Source of the DNA: JAHJQT01 sp964494655
GTDB taxonomy: Bacteria; Patescibacteriota; Minisyncoccia; Portnoybacterales; UBA2143
Direction of reading: 5' to 3'
Length of the DNA: 41,427 nucleotides
Assembly (NCBI GenBank): GCA_964494655.1
Contig: CAZBRM010000004.1
Location: forward strand, 1-41,427
Part shown: piece after piece, positions 20,432-29,472 of the stretch
How the letters are laid out: each line of letters opens with the position of its first letter
Numbering within the stretch: the first letter of the stretch is position 1
Notes under the pieces: model-generated
What the model saw: the letters and a program-made list of their open reading frames with translations, nothing else
What the model was told of the DNA's origin: nothing
Database searches by the model: none
Made by a program: the position numbers and the translations under genes

Positions 20432-21532
20432 ATGGACAGTCATGAACAAATTAATCATTTTATAAAAAAGGGGCTATTCAACAATCAGCTTAAGGAACAA
20501 AAGAAAAGAAATAAAAGAAAGAAAAATATAAAAATAGCATCTTTGATTGTTTTTGTTTTTATTATCTTATCTATTTCTATTTTTATTTATCAATTAATCC
20601 CAGTTTCTCAAACAGAAACACCATTAACAAATAATAAAAAATTAGATAATCTTGCATCAATATTTTCTGGAAATAATGATAATAATCTAGTTAATAATAA
20701 AGATAAACAAGAAATAAATATTTTAGCTCTGGGCAGACCTGGACAAGGATATTCTGGTGGAGATTTAACCGATACTATAATTTTAATTAATTTAAATCCG
20801 ATTAATAATAAAGCTATATTAATTTCTTTACCCCGCGATTTATTGGTTAAAAATGAAGAATACGGATATTTAACAAAAATAAATTCTATTTATAATTCAA
20901 GCGGGATAGAAGCTTTGAAAGAAAAAGTAACTGAGATCACAGGATTACCAATTGATAAACATATTTTGATTGACTTGGTTGTAGTTAAAGAAATAATAAA
21001 TTCAATCGACGGTCTTAATGTATTTGTTCCGCAAGATATTAATGATCCTTTCTTTCCAGGCCCAAATCACTCATATGAATCATTTAATCTTAAATCTGGT
21101 TGGCGTTATTTAGACGGGACAACAGCTCTTAAATATATTAGAACAAGATATACTTCGCCTAATGGCGACTTCGATAGAATGGCACGACAGCAACAAATTA
21201 TTAATCTTCTTAAACAAAAAGTTCTTGCATTAAATCCTTTATGGGAATTTCCGACTTATTTAAAAATATTTAATACATTAAATAAACATATTGAAACTGA
21301 TTTAGGAATAATAGAAATAAAATCTTTATGGCAGACAACCAAGGATATAAAAATTGACAATATAGTAAATATAGTTATAGATAAGAAAGGAACTGAATTA
21401 TTAACGGGCGGACAAGTTTTATTTGGAGAACAAATGGCTTCTGTAGTTTATCCTAAAGCAGGCCAAGGAAATTATGAAGAAATAAAAGAATATATTAAAC
21501 AAAGAATAAATAATATAGAAGAACGTCCTTAA
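20432..21532 (+). CDS. LytR-CpsA-Psr (LCP) family cell-wall glycopolymer ligase
   Basis: The product is 366 aa. A basic cytoplasmic head (KEQKKRNKRKKNIK) precedes one membrane helix at about residues 34-55, then the LCP domain: LALGRPGQGYSGGDLTDTIIL, LISLPRDLLV, GWRYLDGTTALKYIRTRYTSPNGDFDRMARQQ. The conserved Asp and Arg residues of the polyprenyl-phosphate pocket are present. LCP proteins attach glycopolymers to the envelope. The stop codon lies in one arm of a hairpin (21519-21549). Confidence 0.92.
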   Translation: MDSHEQINHFIKKGLFNNQLKEQKKRNKRKKNIKIASLIVFVFIILSISIFIYQLIPVSQTETPLTNNKKLDNLASIFSGNNDNNLVNNKDKQEINILALGRPGQGYSGGDLTDTIILINLNPINNKAILISLPRDLLVKNEEYGYLTKINSIYNSSGIEALKEKVTEITGLPIDKHILIDLVVVKEIINSIDGLNVFVPQDINDPFFPGPNHSYESFNLKSGWRYLDGTTALKYIRTRYTSPNGDFDRMARQQQIINLLKQKVLALNPLWEFPTYLKIFNTLNKHIETDLGIIEIKSLWQTTKDIKIDNIVNIVIDKKGTELLTGGQVLFGEQMASVVYPKAGQGNYEEIKEYIKQRINNIEERP

Positions 21533-21549
21533 AATGAAGGACGTTCTTC
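21519..21549 (+). terminator. Hairpin spanning the lcp stop codon
   Basis: GAAGAACGTCCT/AGGACGTTCTTC is a perfect 12-bp stem. A weak T-rich stretch (GATCTTTT) runs into the pth start, so termination may be partial. Confidence 0.65.
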
Positions 21550-21558
21550 GGATCTTTT

Positions 21559-22092
21559 ATGAAATTAATAATCGGTTTAGGTAATCCAGGAAAAAAATAT
21601 GAAAATGCAAGACATAATCTTGGATTTCTTGCTATTGATGAATTAGCTGAAAAAATAAATATTAATGACTGGAAAATAAAGATGCAATTTAACGCGAATA
21701 TTACTCGAGGAGATTTTAATAACAAAAAAATTATTTTGGCTAAACCACAAACATTTATGAATAATTCAGGGATGGCTATAAAATCAATTACTGATTATTA
21801 TAAAATTTCCGCTGAAAATATTTTAATTATCCATGATGATATTGATTTGAAATTAGGAGAGATAAAAATACAAAAAAATCGCAGTTCGGCAGGACATAAT
21901 GGAGTCCAATCAATTATTGATTATTTAAAAACAAAAGATTTTATTAGAATTCGTCTTGGCATCAAACCGATTGACCAAGAAACAATTATAGATATTGAAA
22001 AATTTGTCCTTCAAAAATTTTCTAAAAAAGAAGAGTTTATTGTTCAAAAAATAATAAAAAAGGCCACTGCATTAATTATAGCGGCCTTATAA
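21559..22092 (+). CDS. pth: Peptidyl-tRNA hydrolase
   Basis: The product is 177 aa. It recycles peptidyl-tRNAs dropped from ribosomes. Visible are GLGNPGKKYENARHNLGF with catalytic His19, MNNSGMAI near residue 67, HDDIDLKLGEIK with the Asp near 93, and SSAGHNGVQSI. The protein is slightly short at the C-terminus compared with E. coli Pth. It starts 26 bases after lcp. The last codons encode one arm of a terminator hairpin (GGCC/GGCC). Confidence 0.95.
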   Translation: MKLIIGLGNPGKKYENARHNLGFLAIDELAEKININDWKIKMQFNANITRGDFNNKKIILAKPQTFMNNSGMAIKSITDYYKISAENILIIHDDIDLKLGEIKIQKNRSSAGHNGVQSIIDYLKTKDFIRIRLGIKPIDQETIIDIEKFVLQKFSKKEEFIVQKIIKKATALIIAAL

Positions 22093-22100
22093 TTCTTTTG
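22059..22100 (+). terminator. Terminator overlapping the end of pth
   Basis: AAGGCC/GGCCTT arms around CTGCATTAATTATAG, then TATAATTCTTTT. The stem is inside the coding end of pth. Confidence 0.6.
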
Positions 22101-22106
22101 GAAATC

Positions 22107-22331
22107 TTAGGAATCGAGAAAAGTTATATGATTGAGATTATCTGACTGGTTTATTACTTTGTGAGCCCAGTAAATTACCAGCGACAATATCAAGAGACCA
22201 AAACCGACTATAAAAACGATCTTAATATCCTGACCCTCAGCTATATAGCCAGCCACCACAGCAGCTAGCATGAAACTAAACCCCAGAAACCCCAAAAACT
22301 TTGATAATAACTTTAAAAATTTTTTCATCAC
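22107..22331 (-). CDS. Small two-helix membrane protein, unknown
   Basis: The product is 74 aa from a GTG (or the ATG one codon on), preceded by AGGAGA. A basic N-terminus (KKFLKLLSK) is followed by two hydrophobic helices (about residues 12-31 and 39-58) and a polar tail. No family is recognised. It has a strong promoter (22372-22399) that lies partly within the start of dprA, and codons are richer in G+C than the neighbours, so it may be a recent arrival. Confidence 0.6.
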   Translation of the reverse strand: MMKKFLKLLSKFLGFLGFSFMLAAVVAGYIAEGQDIKIVFIVGFGLLILSLVIYWAHKVINQSDNLNHITFLDS

Positions 22332-22371
22332 ATTTTCTCCTATAAAAATTTGATGTTAAATAACTAATAAT

Positions 22372-22399
22372 ATTATACTAAAATGATAGAATTTGTCAA
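22372..22399 (-). promoter_or_regulatory. Promoter of the 74-aa membrane protein
   Basis: TTGACA (22399-22394), 16 nt, TATAAT (22377-22372), minus strand. It overlaps the dprA start and its TATACT box, so the two divergent genes should interfere. Confidence 0.7.
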
Positions 22400-23270
22400 C
22401 CCCCAAGCTAAATATTTTAACGCTTTTAATTTAATCGGGAATATCGGACCAATTGCTTTTAAAAAAATACTAAATTATTTTGGCTCTTTAGATATTGCTT
22501 GGCAGTCTGGAATTAATGAATTTAAACAAGCAGGATTAAATCAATCTATTGTTGAACAAATAATGAAACAACGACCAAAAATCAATCCTGATTATGAAAT
22601 GGAAAAACTGGAAAAAGAAAAAATTGGCTTAATAACTATTCAAGATGAATCTTATCCAAAACTATTAAAAGAAATATATGCTCCGCCAGTAATACTATAT
22701 ATCCGTGGCAGTTTTAAACCAAACGATAATTTTAGTTTAGGCGTTGTCGGAACAAGAAAGCTTTCTAATTATGGTCAACAAATTACACCAATAATTACAT
22801 CTAAATTAAGCAAAGCAGGCATAACCATTGTCAGCGGATTAGCAAAAGGAATAGATACTATCGCCCATCAAACCGCTATTAAAAATAATGGAAGAACAAT
22901 CGCTGTTTTGGGTTCTGGGATTGATTCAAAAAGCGTTTATCCTGCAATTAATAAATATTTAGCTGAAAAGATTGTTGAAAACGGGGCAGTTATCAGCGAA
23001 TTTCCAATCAATACAAAACCCCTTGCTCAAAATTTTCCTCAGCGCAATAGAATTATCTCAGGACTTAGTTTGGGAATTCTCGTAATTGAAGCTCCAGAAA
23101 AAAGCGGAGCGATGATTACAGCCAGAAATGCTTTGGAACAAAATAGAGATGTTTTTGCAATACCCGGAGATATCCTTTCAAATAATTCCTTAGGCCCGAA
23201 TAGTCTTATAAAAATGGGCGCGAAATTAGTAACTAAAACAAGTGATATTTTAGAAGAATTAAATTTATGA
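22383..23270 (+). CDS. dprA: DNA-processing protein DprA
   Basis: The product is 295 aa. A short helix-hairpin-helix-like N-terminus precedes the Rossmann-like DprA core: LGVVGTRKLSNYGQQ, IVSGLAKGIDTIAHQTAI, IAVLGSGIDSKSVYP, SEFPINTKPLAQNFPQRNRII, EAPEKSGAMITARNAL. DprA protects incoming single-stranded DNA and loads RecA during transformation, so it is the functional partner of ComEC at the left edge. There is no Shine-Dalgarno, and -10-like boxes lie within ten bases of the ATG, so the mRNA may be leaderless. The stop overlaps the topA start (ATGA). Confidence 0.95.
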   Translation: MIEFVNPQAKYFNAFNLIGNIGPIAFKKILNYFGSLDIAWQSGINEFKQAGLNQSIVEQIMKQRPKINPDYEMEKLEKEKIGLITIQDESYPKLLKEIYAPPVILYIRGSFKPNDNFSLGVVGTRKLSNYGQQITPIITSKLSKAGITIVSGLAKGIDTIAHQTAIKNNGRTIAVLGSGIDSKSVYPAINKYLAEKIVENGAVISEFPINTKPLAQNFPQRNRIISGLSLGILVIEAPEKSGAMITARNALEQNRDVFAIPGDILSNNSLGPNSLIKMGAKLVTKTSDILEELNL

Positions 23271-25513
23271 AATTAATTATTGTAGAATCGCCAACTAAAA
23301 CAAAAAGTATTTCAAAATTTTTAGGTAAAGAGTATAAGCTTCTGTCTTCTTATGGACACATTAGAGATTTACCTCAAAAAGAATTGGGTGTTGATATTAA
23401 AAATAACTTTGAACCAAAATATGTTATTTCAGATAAAGCTGAAAAAGTAGTAAAAGAATTAAGAGAAGCAGCTAAAAAAGCTGATTTAATTATTCTAGCA
23501 ACTGATGGAGATAGAGAAGGAGAAGCTATTGCTTGGCATATTCTTCATGCCTTAAAAATGGATAAAAACGAAAATTATCAAAGAATTGTTTTTCATGAAA
23601 TAACAAAAAGCGCCATTGAAAAAGCGCTAAAAAATCCAAAAAAAATTAACATAAATCTTGTTAATGCTCAACAAGCTAGAAGAATTTTAGATAGATTAGT
23701 GGGATACAAGCTATCTCCTTTTTTATGGAAAAAAATAGCCAGAGGTCTTTCAGCGGGGCGCGTCCAATCAGTCGCCGTTCGACTTATTGTTGACAGAGAA
23801 AGAGAAATAAAAGCCTTTAAACCGGAAGAATATTGGAGTATCGAAGCCGAACTTTGTTCTATTGGGGGCAGCCCCCAGCAAGCAAGGAGGCTGCCCCCAA
23901 ATAATAGATTTATCGCCCACCTTATAAAAAGAGACAATAAAAAAATAGATAAATTAGAAATTAGAAACAAAAAAGAAGCAGATGAAATATTAAAAGAACT
24001 AAAAGGCGCTCAATATAAAATCTCTGATATTCAGAAAAAAGAAACGAAAAAATATCCTGCTCCTCCTTTCAAAACAAGCACTCTTCAACAGGAAGCATAT
24101 CGCAAATCAGGATTTTCAACTAAGCAAACAATGCGATTAGCGCAGCAATTATATGAAGCTGGCTTAATAACTTATCATCGAACTGACTCTTTGAACCTCT
24201 CTAATCAATCACTAAAAGATGCTCACGAATTTATTAAAAATGAATTCGGTTCAAAGTACCTTTCACCTTTTCCGAAAATTTATAAAACAAAGTCAAAAGG
24301 AGCTCAAGAAGCTCATGAAGCAATTCGTCCAACAAAATCGGGCCATCATCCAGATAAAATAAAAAATCGCTTAGATGGAAGACAATACAAATTATATAGA
24401 TTAATCTGGCGAAGATTTATTGCTTCTCAAATGAATCCAGCTATTTTAGATAATGTCGCAATTGACATTCAGGCAAATAGTTCGACAGGCTCACCATATC
24501 TTTTCAGAGCCAATGGCTCAACAATTAAATTTGACGGCTTTCTTAAAATTTATCCAACCAAATTTAAAGAAAATAATCTTCCATTATTAGATAAAGAAGA
24601 AATTTTAAAATTAATCAAACTTATTTCCGAACAACATTTTACTCAACCACCAGCTCGCTATACTGAAGCTTCCTTAGTAAAAATATTAGAAGAATATAAT
24701 ATTGGACGCCCTTCAACATATGCTAGCATTATCAGCGTTATCCAAGATCGTGGCTATGTAGAAAAAGATGACCAGAAGAGATTTATTCCTGTTGAAATTG
24801 GATTTATTGTCGTAGACATTCTTAAAAAACATTTCCCCAAAATAGTTGATGTCAAATTTACTGCAGATATTGAAGAAGACCTAGATAAAATATCTGAAGG
24901 AAAACAAAAATGGCAAAACACCCTTAAAGAATTTTATGAACCATTTGAAGAAAATCTCAAAAAGAAAACCGCAGAGGTAAAAAAAGAAGACTTTCAAAAA
25001 AAATTAGGACGCAAGTGCCCTAAATGTCAATCAGAATTAGTAGAAAAATTTGGTCGTTTTGGAAAATTTATCGCTTGTACTAATTATCCAGACTGTAAAT
25101 ATACGGAAAAAAGCGCTGCAGACAAAAAAAAAGAAGAAGAAATTAGAAAAAATGAAGGCAATGAAAAAGGCGATATAATTTGTGATAAATGCGGTTCCAA
25201 GATGGAAATTAAAAATGGACCCTATGGAATGTTTTTAGGTTGTAGTAAATATCCTGATTGTAAAAATATTAAAAAAATCGAAAATAAAACCGGAGTAAAA
25301 TGTCCTGAATGCAAAAAAGGAGACATAGTAGAACGAAGAAGCAAAAAGGGGAAAATCTTTTATTCTTGCTCTAAATATCCAAAATGCAAATTCGCTTTAT
25401 GGGATAAGCCAACTACAGAAAAATGCCCGAGATGTGATTCTTTATTAGTTCAAACGAAAAATGATAAAATAAAATGTAGCAATAAGGAATGTAATTATAA
25501 AAAAGATGAATAA
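23267..25513 (+). CDS. topA: DNA topoisomerase I
   Basis: The product is 748 aa, type IA. The Toprim motifs are VESPTKTKSISKFLG and ATDGDREGEAIAWH, and the nucleophile is Tyr303 in LITYHRTDS. PSTYASIISVIQDRGYVEK marks the core. Four C-terminal cysteine-pair units (CPKCQ, CDKCG, CPECK, CPRCD) form zinc ribbons. It relaxes negatively supercoiled DNA. An extra GC-rich stretch near residues 198-211 (IGGSPQQARRLPPNN) is encoded by a palindrome. The gene overlaps dprA by 4 bases and relA by 8. Confidence 0.96.
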   Translation: MKLIIVESPTKTKSISKFLGKEYKLLSSYGHIRDLPQKELGVDIKNNFEPKYVISDKAEKVVKELREAAKKADLIILATDGDREGEAIAWHILHALKMDKNENYQRIVFHEITKSAIEKALKNPKKININLVNAQQARRILDRLVGYKLSPFLWKKIARGLSAGRVQSVAVRLIVDREREIKAFKPEEYWSIEAELCSIGGSPQQARRLPPNNRFIAHLIKRDNKKIDKLEIRNKKEADEILKELKGAQYKISDIQKKETKKYPAPPFKTSTLQQEAYRKSGFSTKQTMRLAQQLYEAGLITYHRTDSLNLSNQSLKDAHEFIKNEFGSKYLSPFPKIYKTKSKGAQEAHEAIRPTKSGHHPDKIKNRLDGRQYKLYRLIWRRFIASQMNPAILDNVAIDIQANSSTGSPYLFRANGSTIKFDGFLKIYPTKFKENNLPLLDKEEILKLIKLISEQHFTQPPARYTEASLVKILEEYNIGRPSTYASIISVIQDRGYVEKDDQKRFIPVEIGFIVVDILKKHFPKIVDVKFTADIEEDLDKISEGKQKWQNTLKEFYEPFEENLKKKTAEVKKEDFQKKLGRKCPKCQSELVEKFGRFGKFIACTNYPDCKYTEKSAADKKKEEEIRKNEGNEKGDIICDKCGSKMEIKNGPYGMFLGCSKYPDCKNIKKIENKTGVKCPECKKGDIVERRSKKGKIFYSCSKYPKCKFALWDKPTTEKCPRCDSLLVQTKNDKIKCSNKECNYKKDE
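23862..23900 (+). repeat. GC-rich palindrome inserted in frame in topA
   Basis: TTGGGGGCAGCC and GGCTGCCCCCAA are perfect 12-bp arms around 15 bases. The stretch stands out sharply from its AT-rich surroundings and encodes residues that have no counterpart in usual TopA proteins. Confidence 0.75.
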
Positions 25514-26990
25514 TATTGAACAAATCATACAAAGATTTAAAGAAAATAATCCATCGCAAAACACAGAGGACATTCTTAAAGCTTATGATTTTGCTTTAGA
25601 AGCCCACCATGACCAAAAAAGAAAATCCGGAGAAGATTATATTAACCATTGTCTTGAAACAGCCAAAACATTAGTCGAATTAAAATTAGATAAAGAAACT
25701 ATTATAGCAGCGCTCCTTCATGATGTACTGGACGACACAAAAGTCACTTCAAAAAAAATAGAAAAAGAATTCGGTAAAGAAGTTCTTATGTTGGTTCAAG
25801 GAGTATGCAAAATTGGAAAAATAAAATATCGCGGACAGGAAAGAATGACCGAAAATTTAAGAAAATTGTTCCTGGCAATGGCTAAAGATATTCGTGTTAT
25901 TCTAATAAAGCTTGCTGATAGATTACATAATATGAAAACTCTTAGCGCTTTGCCAGAAGAAAAACAGCAAAGAATTGCCTTAGAAACACTTGAAATTTAT
26001 GCTCCCTTAGCTTATCGCCTAGGTATTGGAGAAATTAAAGGCCAACTAGAAGATATGGCTTTTTCTTATGTACATCCAGATGAGTATAATAAAATAGTTA
26101 AACAGGTTAAAAATAAATATATTCAATGGGAAGATCATCTCAAAGAAATTATTCCGTTAGTCAGAAAAGTATTAGCAAAAAAAGGAATTAAGGTTATTGA
26201 AATTCATTCAAGGACAAAACACTATTATAGTCTATATAAAAAACTCCTTAAATACGACATGGATTGGCATAAAATTTATGACTTAGTCGCTTTAAGAATT
26301 ATTGTTCCTGATATTGAAAGCTGTTATGCAGCATTAGGAATTATACATAAAAAATGGAGGCCTTTAATAGGCAGAATCAAAGACTATATTGCTATTTCAA
26401 AACCGAATGGATATCAATCTTTGCATACCACTATATTCTGCCAAAAAGGAAAAATTATTGAATTTCAAATCAGAACGCCAAAAATGCATGAAGAAGCAGA
26501 ATACGGAATTGCAGCGCATTGGCATTATAGTGAAAATAGAAATTTAAAAGATTATATTAGAGAAAAGATATTAAAACAAAAGTCAAAACGCAAGCCAGAA
26601 GAAGAGTTAAAAAAAGAGCTTATTTGGGTAAAACAGCTCCAAGAATGGCAAAAAGAAAAATCATCCTCTCCGCAAGAATTTATTGATGCTTTAAAAATTG
26701 ATTTTTTAAAAGATAGAATTTTTGTTTTTACACCAAACGGCGATGTTATTGATTTACCAGAAGGAGCTACGCCAATAGATTTTGCATATCAAATTCATAG
26801 TGATATCGGAGATCAATGCGTTGGCGTAAAAATTAACGGCAAACTAAGTCCCATCTCAGAACAGCTTCAAAATGGCCAATTAATTGAAATAATAACTCAG
26901 AAAAATAAAAAGCCAAACAGAGATTGGCTCAAATTCGTCAAAACAAATCAAGCAAAAAGCAGAATTAAAACATGGTTTAGAAAGAATTAA
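25506..26990 (+). CDS. RelA/SpoT family (p)ppGpp synthetase/hydrolase, short form
   Basis: The product is 494 aa. The N-terminal HD hydrolase domain shows HHDQKRKSGEDYINH and AALLHDVLDDTKV. The synthetase domain has DLVALRIIVPD, DYIAISKPNGYQSLHTT and EFQIRTPKMHEEAEYGIAAHWHY. A TGS domain (DRIFVFTPNGDVIDLPEGATPIDFAYQIH) follows, and the protein stops soon after, without the helical, zinc-finger and ACT regions of full-length enzymes (about 700 aa). It overlaps topA by 8 bases and meets parB tail to tail with a 4-base overlap. Confidence 0.93.
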   Translation: MNNIEQIIQRFKENNPSQNTEDILKAYDFALEAHHDQKRKSGEDYINHCLETAKTLVELKLDKETIIAALLHDVLDDTKVTSKKIEKEFGKEVLMLVQGVCKIGKIKYRGQERMTENLRKLFLAMAKDIRVILIKLADRLHNMKTLSALPEEKQQRIALETLEIYAPLAYRLGIGEIKGQLEDMAFSYVHPDEYNKIVKQVKNKYIQWEDHLKEIIPLVRKVLAKKGIKVIEIHSRTKHYYSLYKKLLKYDMDWHKIYDLVALRIIVPDIESCYAALGIIHKKWRPLIGRIKDYIAISKPNGYQSLHTTIFCQKGKIIEFQIRTPKMHEEAEYGIAAHWHYSENRNLKDYIREKILKQKSKRKPEEELKKELIWVKQLQEWQKEKSSSPQEFIDALKIDFLKDRIFVFTPNGDVIDLPEGATPIDFAYQIHSDIGDQCVGVKINGKLSPISEQLQNGQLIEIITQKNKKPNRDWLKFVKTNQAKSRIKTWFRKN

Positions 26991-27898
26991 ATTTTCAATA
27001 AATAATTAACCGTTTTATCTAATTCTTTCTGACTTGAAAATTCGATACGCAAATGGCCGACATTGCCTCTTTTAGTAATACTTACTCTACAGCCCAAAGT
27101 TTCCCCTAAATTCTTTTCCATTTTCTTAAAAACTATATTTTTTGGCCCACTACTTCTTAACTTATTAGGAAGAGCAACTTTTCTCGCTTTTTCTTCCACC
27201 TGACGAACACTTAAATTATTTTTAATAATTTCATTAAAAAGAGCCATCCGAGCTTCTGGCTTCGCCATTAAAAGCGCTCTACCATGTCCTTCACTAATTT
27301 TATTACTGATCATTGCTTCTTGAGCTTTACTTGGTAAAGTGAGAAGACGAAAAGTATTGGTTACAGCAACTCGACTTTTGCCTACTTTTTCGGCAATATC
27401 TCTATGTCTTAATTTAAAATCATCTCGAAGTTGCTTAAAGGCCAAAGCACAATCTATAGGATTAAGATTTTCGCGCTGAATATTTTCTACTAAAGCTATC
27501 TCTAATCTTTTATTAGCAATAGAGCTTCCACGAATAATAACAGGAACATGAGGTAATCCAGCCATTTTAGATGCGCGCCATCTGCGTTCGCCAGCAACTA
27601 ATTCATATTCTACATCTTGTCCTCTATCAGTAGGCTTTTCAATTTTAGTGACAATCAATGGCTGAAGCACTCCATGCTCTTTAATTGAATCGGCTAACTC
27701 TTTTAAATTTTTTTCCGACACCTCTTTGCGTGGTTGAAAAGAGTTTGGCTTAATCTTATTAACTTCAATATTAAAAATACTATCTTTTTTAGGCCTGCCA
27801 AAATCAATTGATCCACTTTGATTTTTTATTAAATCGGCCATCTTAGATTGTTTTTTGGGAATAAGAGATTGAAGCCCTCTTCCTAATGTTTTTGTCAT
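26987..27898 (-). CDS. parB: Chromosome partitioning protein ParB
   Basis: The product is 303 aa from the ATG at 27898, four bases after the parA stop. The start is MTKTLGRGLQSLIPKK, the usual ParB opening; an upstream in-frame TTG is less likely. The N-terminal CTPase region shows KIKPNSFQPRK and ELVAGERRWRASKMAGL, then VENIQRENLNPIDCA. The helix-turn-helix for parS is VGKSRVAVTNTFRLLTLP. The C-terminal dimer domain completes it. I found no classical parS palindrome in the window. Confidence 0.95.
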   Translation of the reverse strand: MTKTLGRGLQSLIPKKQSKMADLIKNQSGSIDFGRPKKDSIFNIEVNKIKPNSFQPRKEVSEKNLKELADSIKEHGVLQPLIVTKIEKPTDRGQDVEYELVAGERRWRASKMAGLPHVPVIIRGSSIANKRLEIALVENIQRENLNPIDCALAFKQLRDDFKLRHRDIAEKVGKSRVAVTNTFRLLTLPSKAQEAMISNKISEGHGRALLMAKPEARMALFNEIIKNNLSVRQVEEKARKVALPNKLRSSGPKNIVFKKMEKNLGETLGCRVSITKRGNVGHLRIEFSSQKELDKTVNYLLKI

Positions 27899-27902
27899 AA
27901 TT

Positions 27903-28667
27903 TTATTTATCAAGGTTAATTATTTCTTGAGCTAATCGCTGATAAGCTTTAGCCCCTTTAGAACGCGGATTATATTGAATTATTGACTGACCAAAACTTG
28001 GCGCTTCAGCCAATTTAATACACCGCGGAATAATTGATTCAAAAACATAACCAGCAAAATTTCTATCCATCTCTTTACGAACCTGCCTAGAAAGACGATT
28101 CCTTTTATCATACATAGTCAACAAAGCTCCTTTGACTTTTACAGGACTGCCTAAATTATCTTGAACTAGTTCTATTGTTTTTAAAAGCTGTCCCAATCCC
28201 TCCAAAGCATAATATTCACACTGCACGGGAATAATAACTTCATCAGCTGCAACTAATCCGTTAATAGTTAAAAGACCTAAACTTGGAGGACAATCAATTA
28301 AAATATAATCATAATTAGTTCTAATATGGCGAAGTAATTCATAAAGCTTAAATTCTCTATTAGGCATATTAACTAATTCAACTGTTGCTCCGGCTAAATC
28401 AGGATTAGATGGCAAAATATCATAGCCAAAAAGTTTTGTTTTGCGAATGATTTCTTCAGGCAATAATCCTCCTATTAAAGAATGATATAAGCTCAATGGC
28501 AGCGTTTGAGTATTCAAACCAATTCCTGAGGTTGCATTCGCCTGTGGATCAATGTCAACTAAAAGTACGTATTTACCTAAAGCAGCTAAATAACTAGCTA
28601 AATTAATTGCTGTTGTTGTTTTAGAAACGCCTCCTTTTTGATTAACTAAACTTATAATCTGCGCCAT
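27903..28667 (-). CDS. parA: Chromosome partitioning ATPase ParA (Soj-like)
   Basis: The product is 254 aa. The deviant Walker A is KGGVSKTTTAINLA (residues 11-24), with Ser in place of the usual Gly. Walker B is YDYILIDCPPSLGLL and the A' motif is VLLVDIDPQANATSG. It lacks the N-terminal extension of plasmid ParA proteins, so it is a chromosomal Soj-type ATPase that positions ParB-DNA. The promoter TTGTCA-17-TATAAT ends seven bases before the ATG, so the mRNA is predicted to be leaderless. Confidence 0.96.
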   Translation of the reverse strand: MAQIISLVNQKGGVSKTTTAINLASYLAALGKYVLLVDIDPQANATSGIGLNTQTLPLSLYHSLIGGLLPEEIIRKTKLFGYDILPSNPDLAGATVELVNMPNREFKLYELLRHIRTNYDYILIDCPPSLGLLTINGLVAADEVIIPVQCEYYALEGLGQLLKTIELVQDNLGSPVKVKGALLTMYDKRNRLSRQVRKEMDRNFAGYVFESIIPRCIKLAEAPSFGQSIIQYNPRSKGAKAYQRLAQEIINLDK

Positions 28668-28674
28668 TGATTAT

Positions 28675-28703
28675 ATTATAATCCAATATAAAAAAATTGA
28701 CAA
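28675..28703 (-). promoter_or_regulatory. parA promoter, leaderless
   Basis: TTGTCA (28703-28698), 17 nt, TATAAT (28680-28675), then seven bases to the ATG. Its -35 overlaps the tRNA promoter -35 on the other strand. Confidence 0.8.
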
Positions 28704-28725
28704 CAAGCCAATTTTAATAGAAAAT
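28697..28725 (+). promoter_or_regulatory. tRNA-Leu promoter
   Basis: TTGACA (28697-28702), 17 nt, GAAAAT (28720-28725). It shares five bases with the parA -35, so RNA polymerase cannot occupy both at once. Confidence 0.6.
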
Positions 28726-28733
28726 AAAAGAGA

Positions 28734-28820
28734 GGGGATGTGCTGGAATTGGCAGACAGGATGGTCTCAAACACCATTGGACGCAAGTCCGTGAGGGTTC
28801 AACTCCCTCCATCCCCACCA
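28734..28820 (+). tRNA. tRNA-Leu, anticodon CAA
   Basis: An 87-nt type II tRNA. The acceptor arms GGGGATG/CATCCCC pair perfectly, with discriminator A and an encoded CCA end. The anticodon stem ATGGT/ACCAT encloses the loop CTCAAAC, giving anticodon CAA (reads UUG). The long variable arm GGAC-GCAA-GTCC is characteristic of leucine and serine tRNAs. The D-arm GGCAGACAGG and T-loop TTCAACT are normal. It converges on tsaC, whose stop lies five bases away. Confidence 0.97.
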
Positions 28821-28824
28821 CTTA

Positions 28825-29472
28825 TTATTTTAGTATCTCCATTAAATCTTTTTTACTGATAGGTCCAACACGCGTAATCTTAGGATTTTGACTAGTTAAG
28901 TCCAGGACTGTTGAAGCAGGACTTTCAGGCAAATCCCCTGCGTCTAAAATCAAATCAGGACGAGAATGCGCTTTGTTAAAAACCTTGATTACATCTGCTG
29001 AAGATATTAAAGATGGCTCACCTGATAAATTAGCTGAAGTAGCCGTAATAGGTTCTTCTAAATTTTCCATTAACAATCTTATAAATTCACAATCAGCAAT
29101 TCTTAATCCAACCGTTCTTTTACCAGCTGTTAAAATATCTGGAATGATTTGTCTTTTTTCTAAAATTACAGTTACTTGTCCTGGCCAGACAGATTCTAAT
29201 ATTTTTTCCTGCTTTTTATTAATAAAAGCAAGTTTTTTTGCCATTTCAATATCTCTTATTATAATTGGAACCGGTTTTGTTTCTGGTCTTTTTTTTATCT
29301 TAAAAAGACGTTTGATGCTATATTCTCGCAAAGCATTAACACCTAAACCGTAAACAGTATCAGTTGGATAAACAATACTGCCACCTCTTTGAATAACTCC
29401 AGCAGCTATTTCAATAATATTATTATCTAAATCTTGCCAATCACCAGCTAAATTAAACTTTATTATTTTCAT
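28825..29472 (-). CDS. tsaC: L-threonylcarbamoyladenylate synthase (Sua5/YrdC family)
   Basis: The product is 215 aa. GGSIVYPTDTVYGLGVNA and KIKKRPETKPVPIII are the ATP and threonine site, VWPGQVTVILEK and ITATSANLSGEPS the later motifs. It makes threonylcarbamoyl-AMP for t6A at position 37 of ANN-decoding tRNAs. The length is that of the single YrdC domain, without the Sua5 C-terminal domain. GATAAT lies six bases before the ATG, so it may be leaderless. A DnaA-box sequence (TTATCCACA, 29480-29488) overlaps that promoter. Confidence 0.92.
   Translation of the reverse strand: MKIIKFNLAGDWQDLDNNIIEIAAGVIQRGGSIVYPTDTVYGLGVNALREYSIKRLFKIKKRPETKPVPIIIRDIEMAKKLAFINKKQEKILESVWPGQVTVILEKRQIIPDILTAGKRTVGLRIADCEFIRLLMENLEEPITATSANLSGEPSLISSADVIKVFNKAHSRPDLILDAGDLPESPASTVLDLTSQNPKITRVGPISKKDLMEILK

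Noticed and set aside
24480..24495. GTTCGACAGGCTCACC in topA, resembling a widespread palindromic repeat
   Set aside because: The second arm is missing and the residues fit the protein, so I could not support an inserted element.
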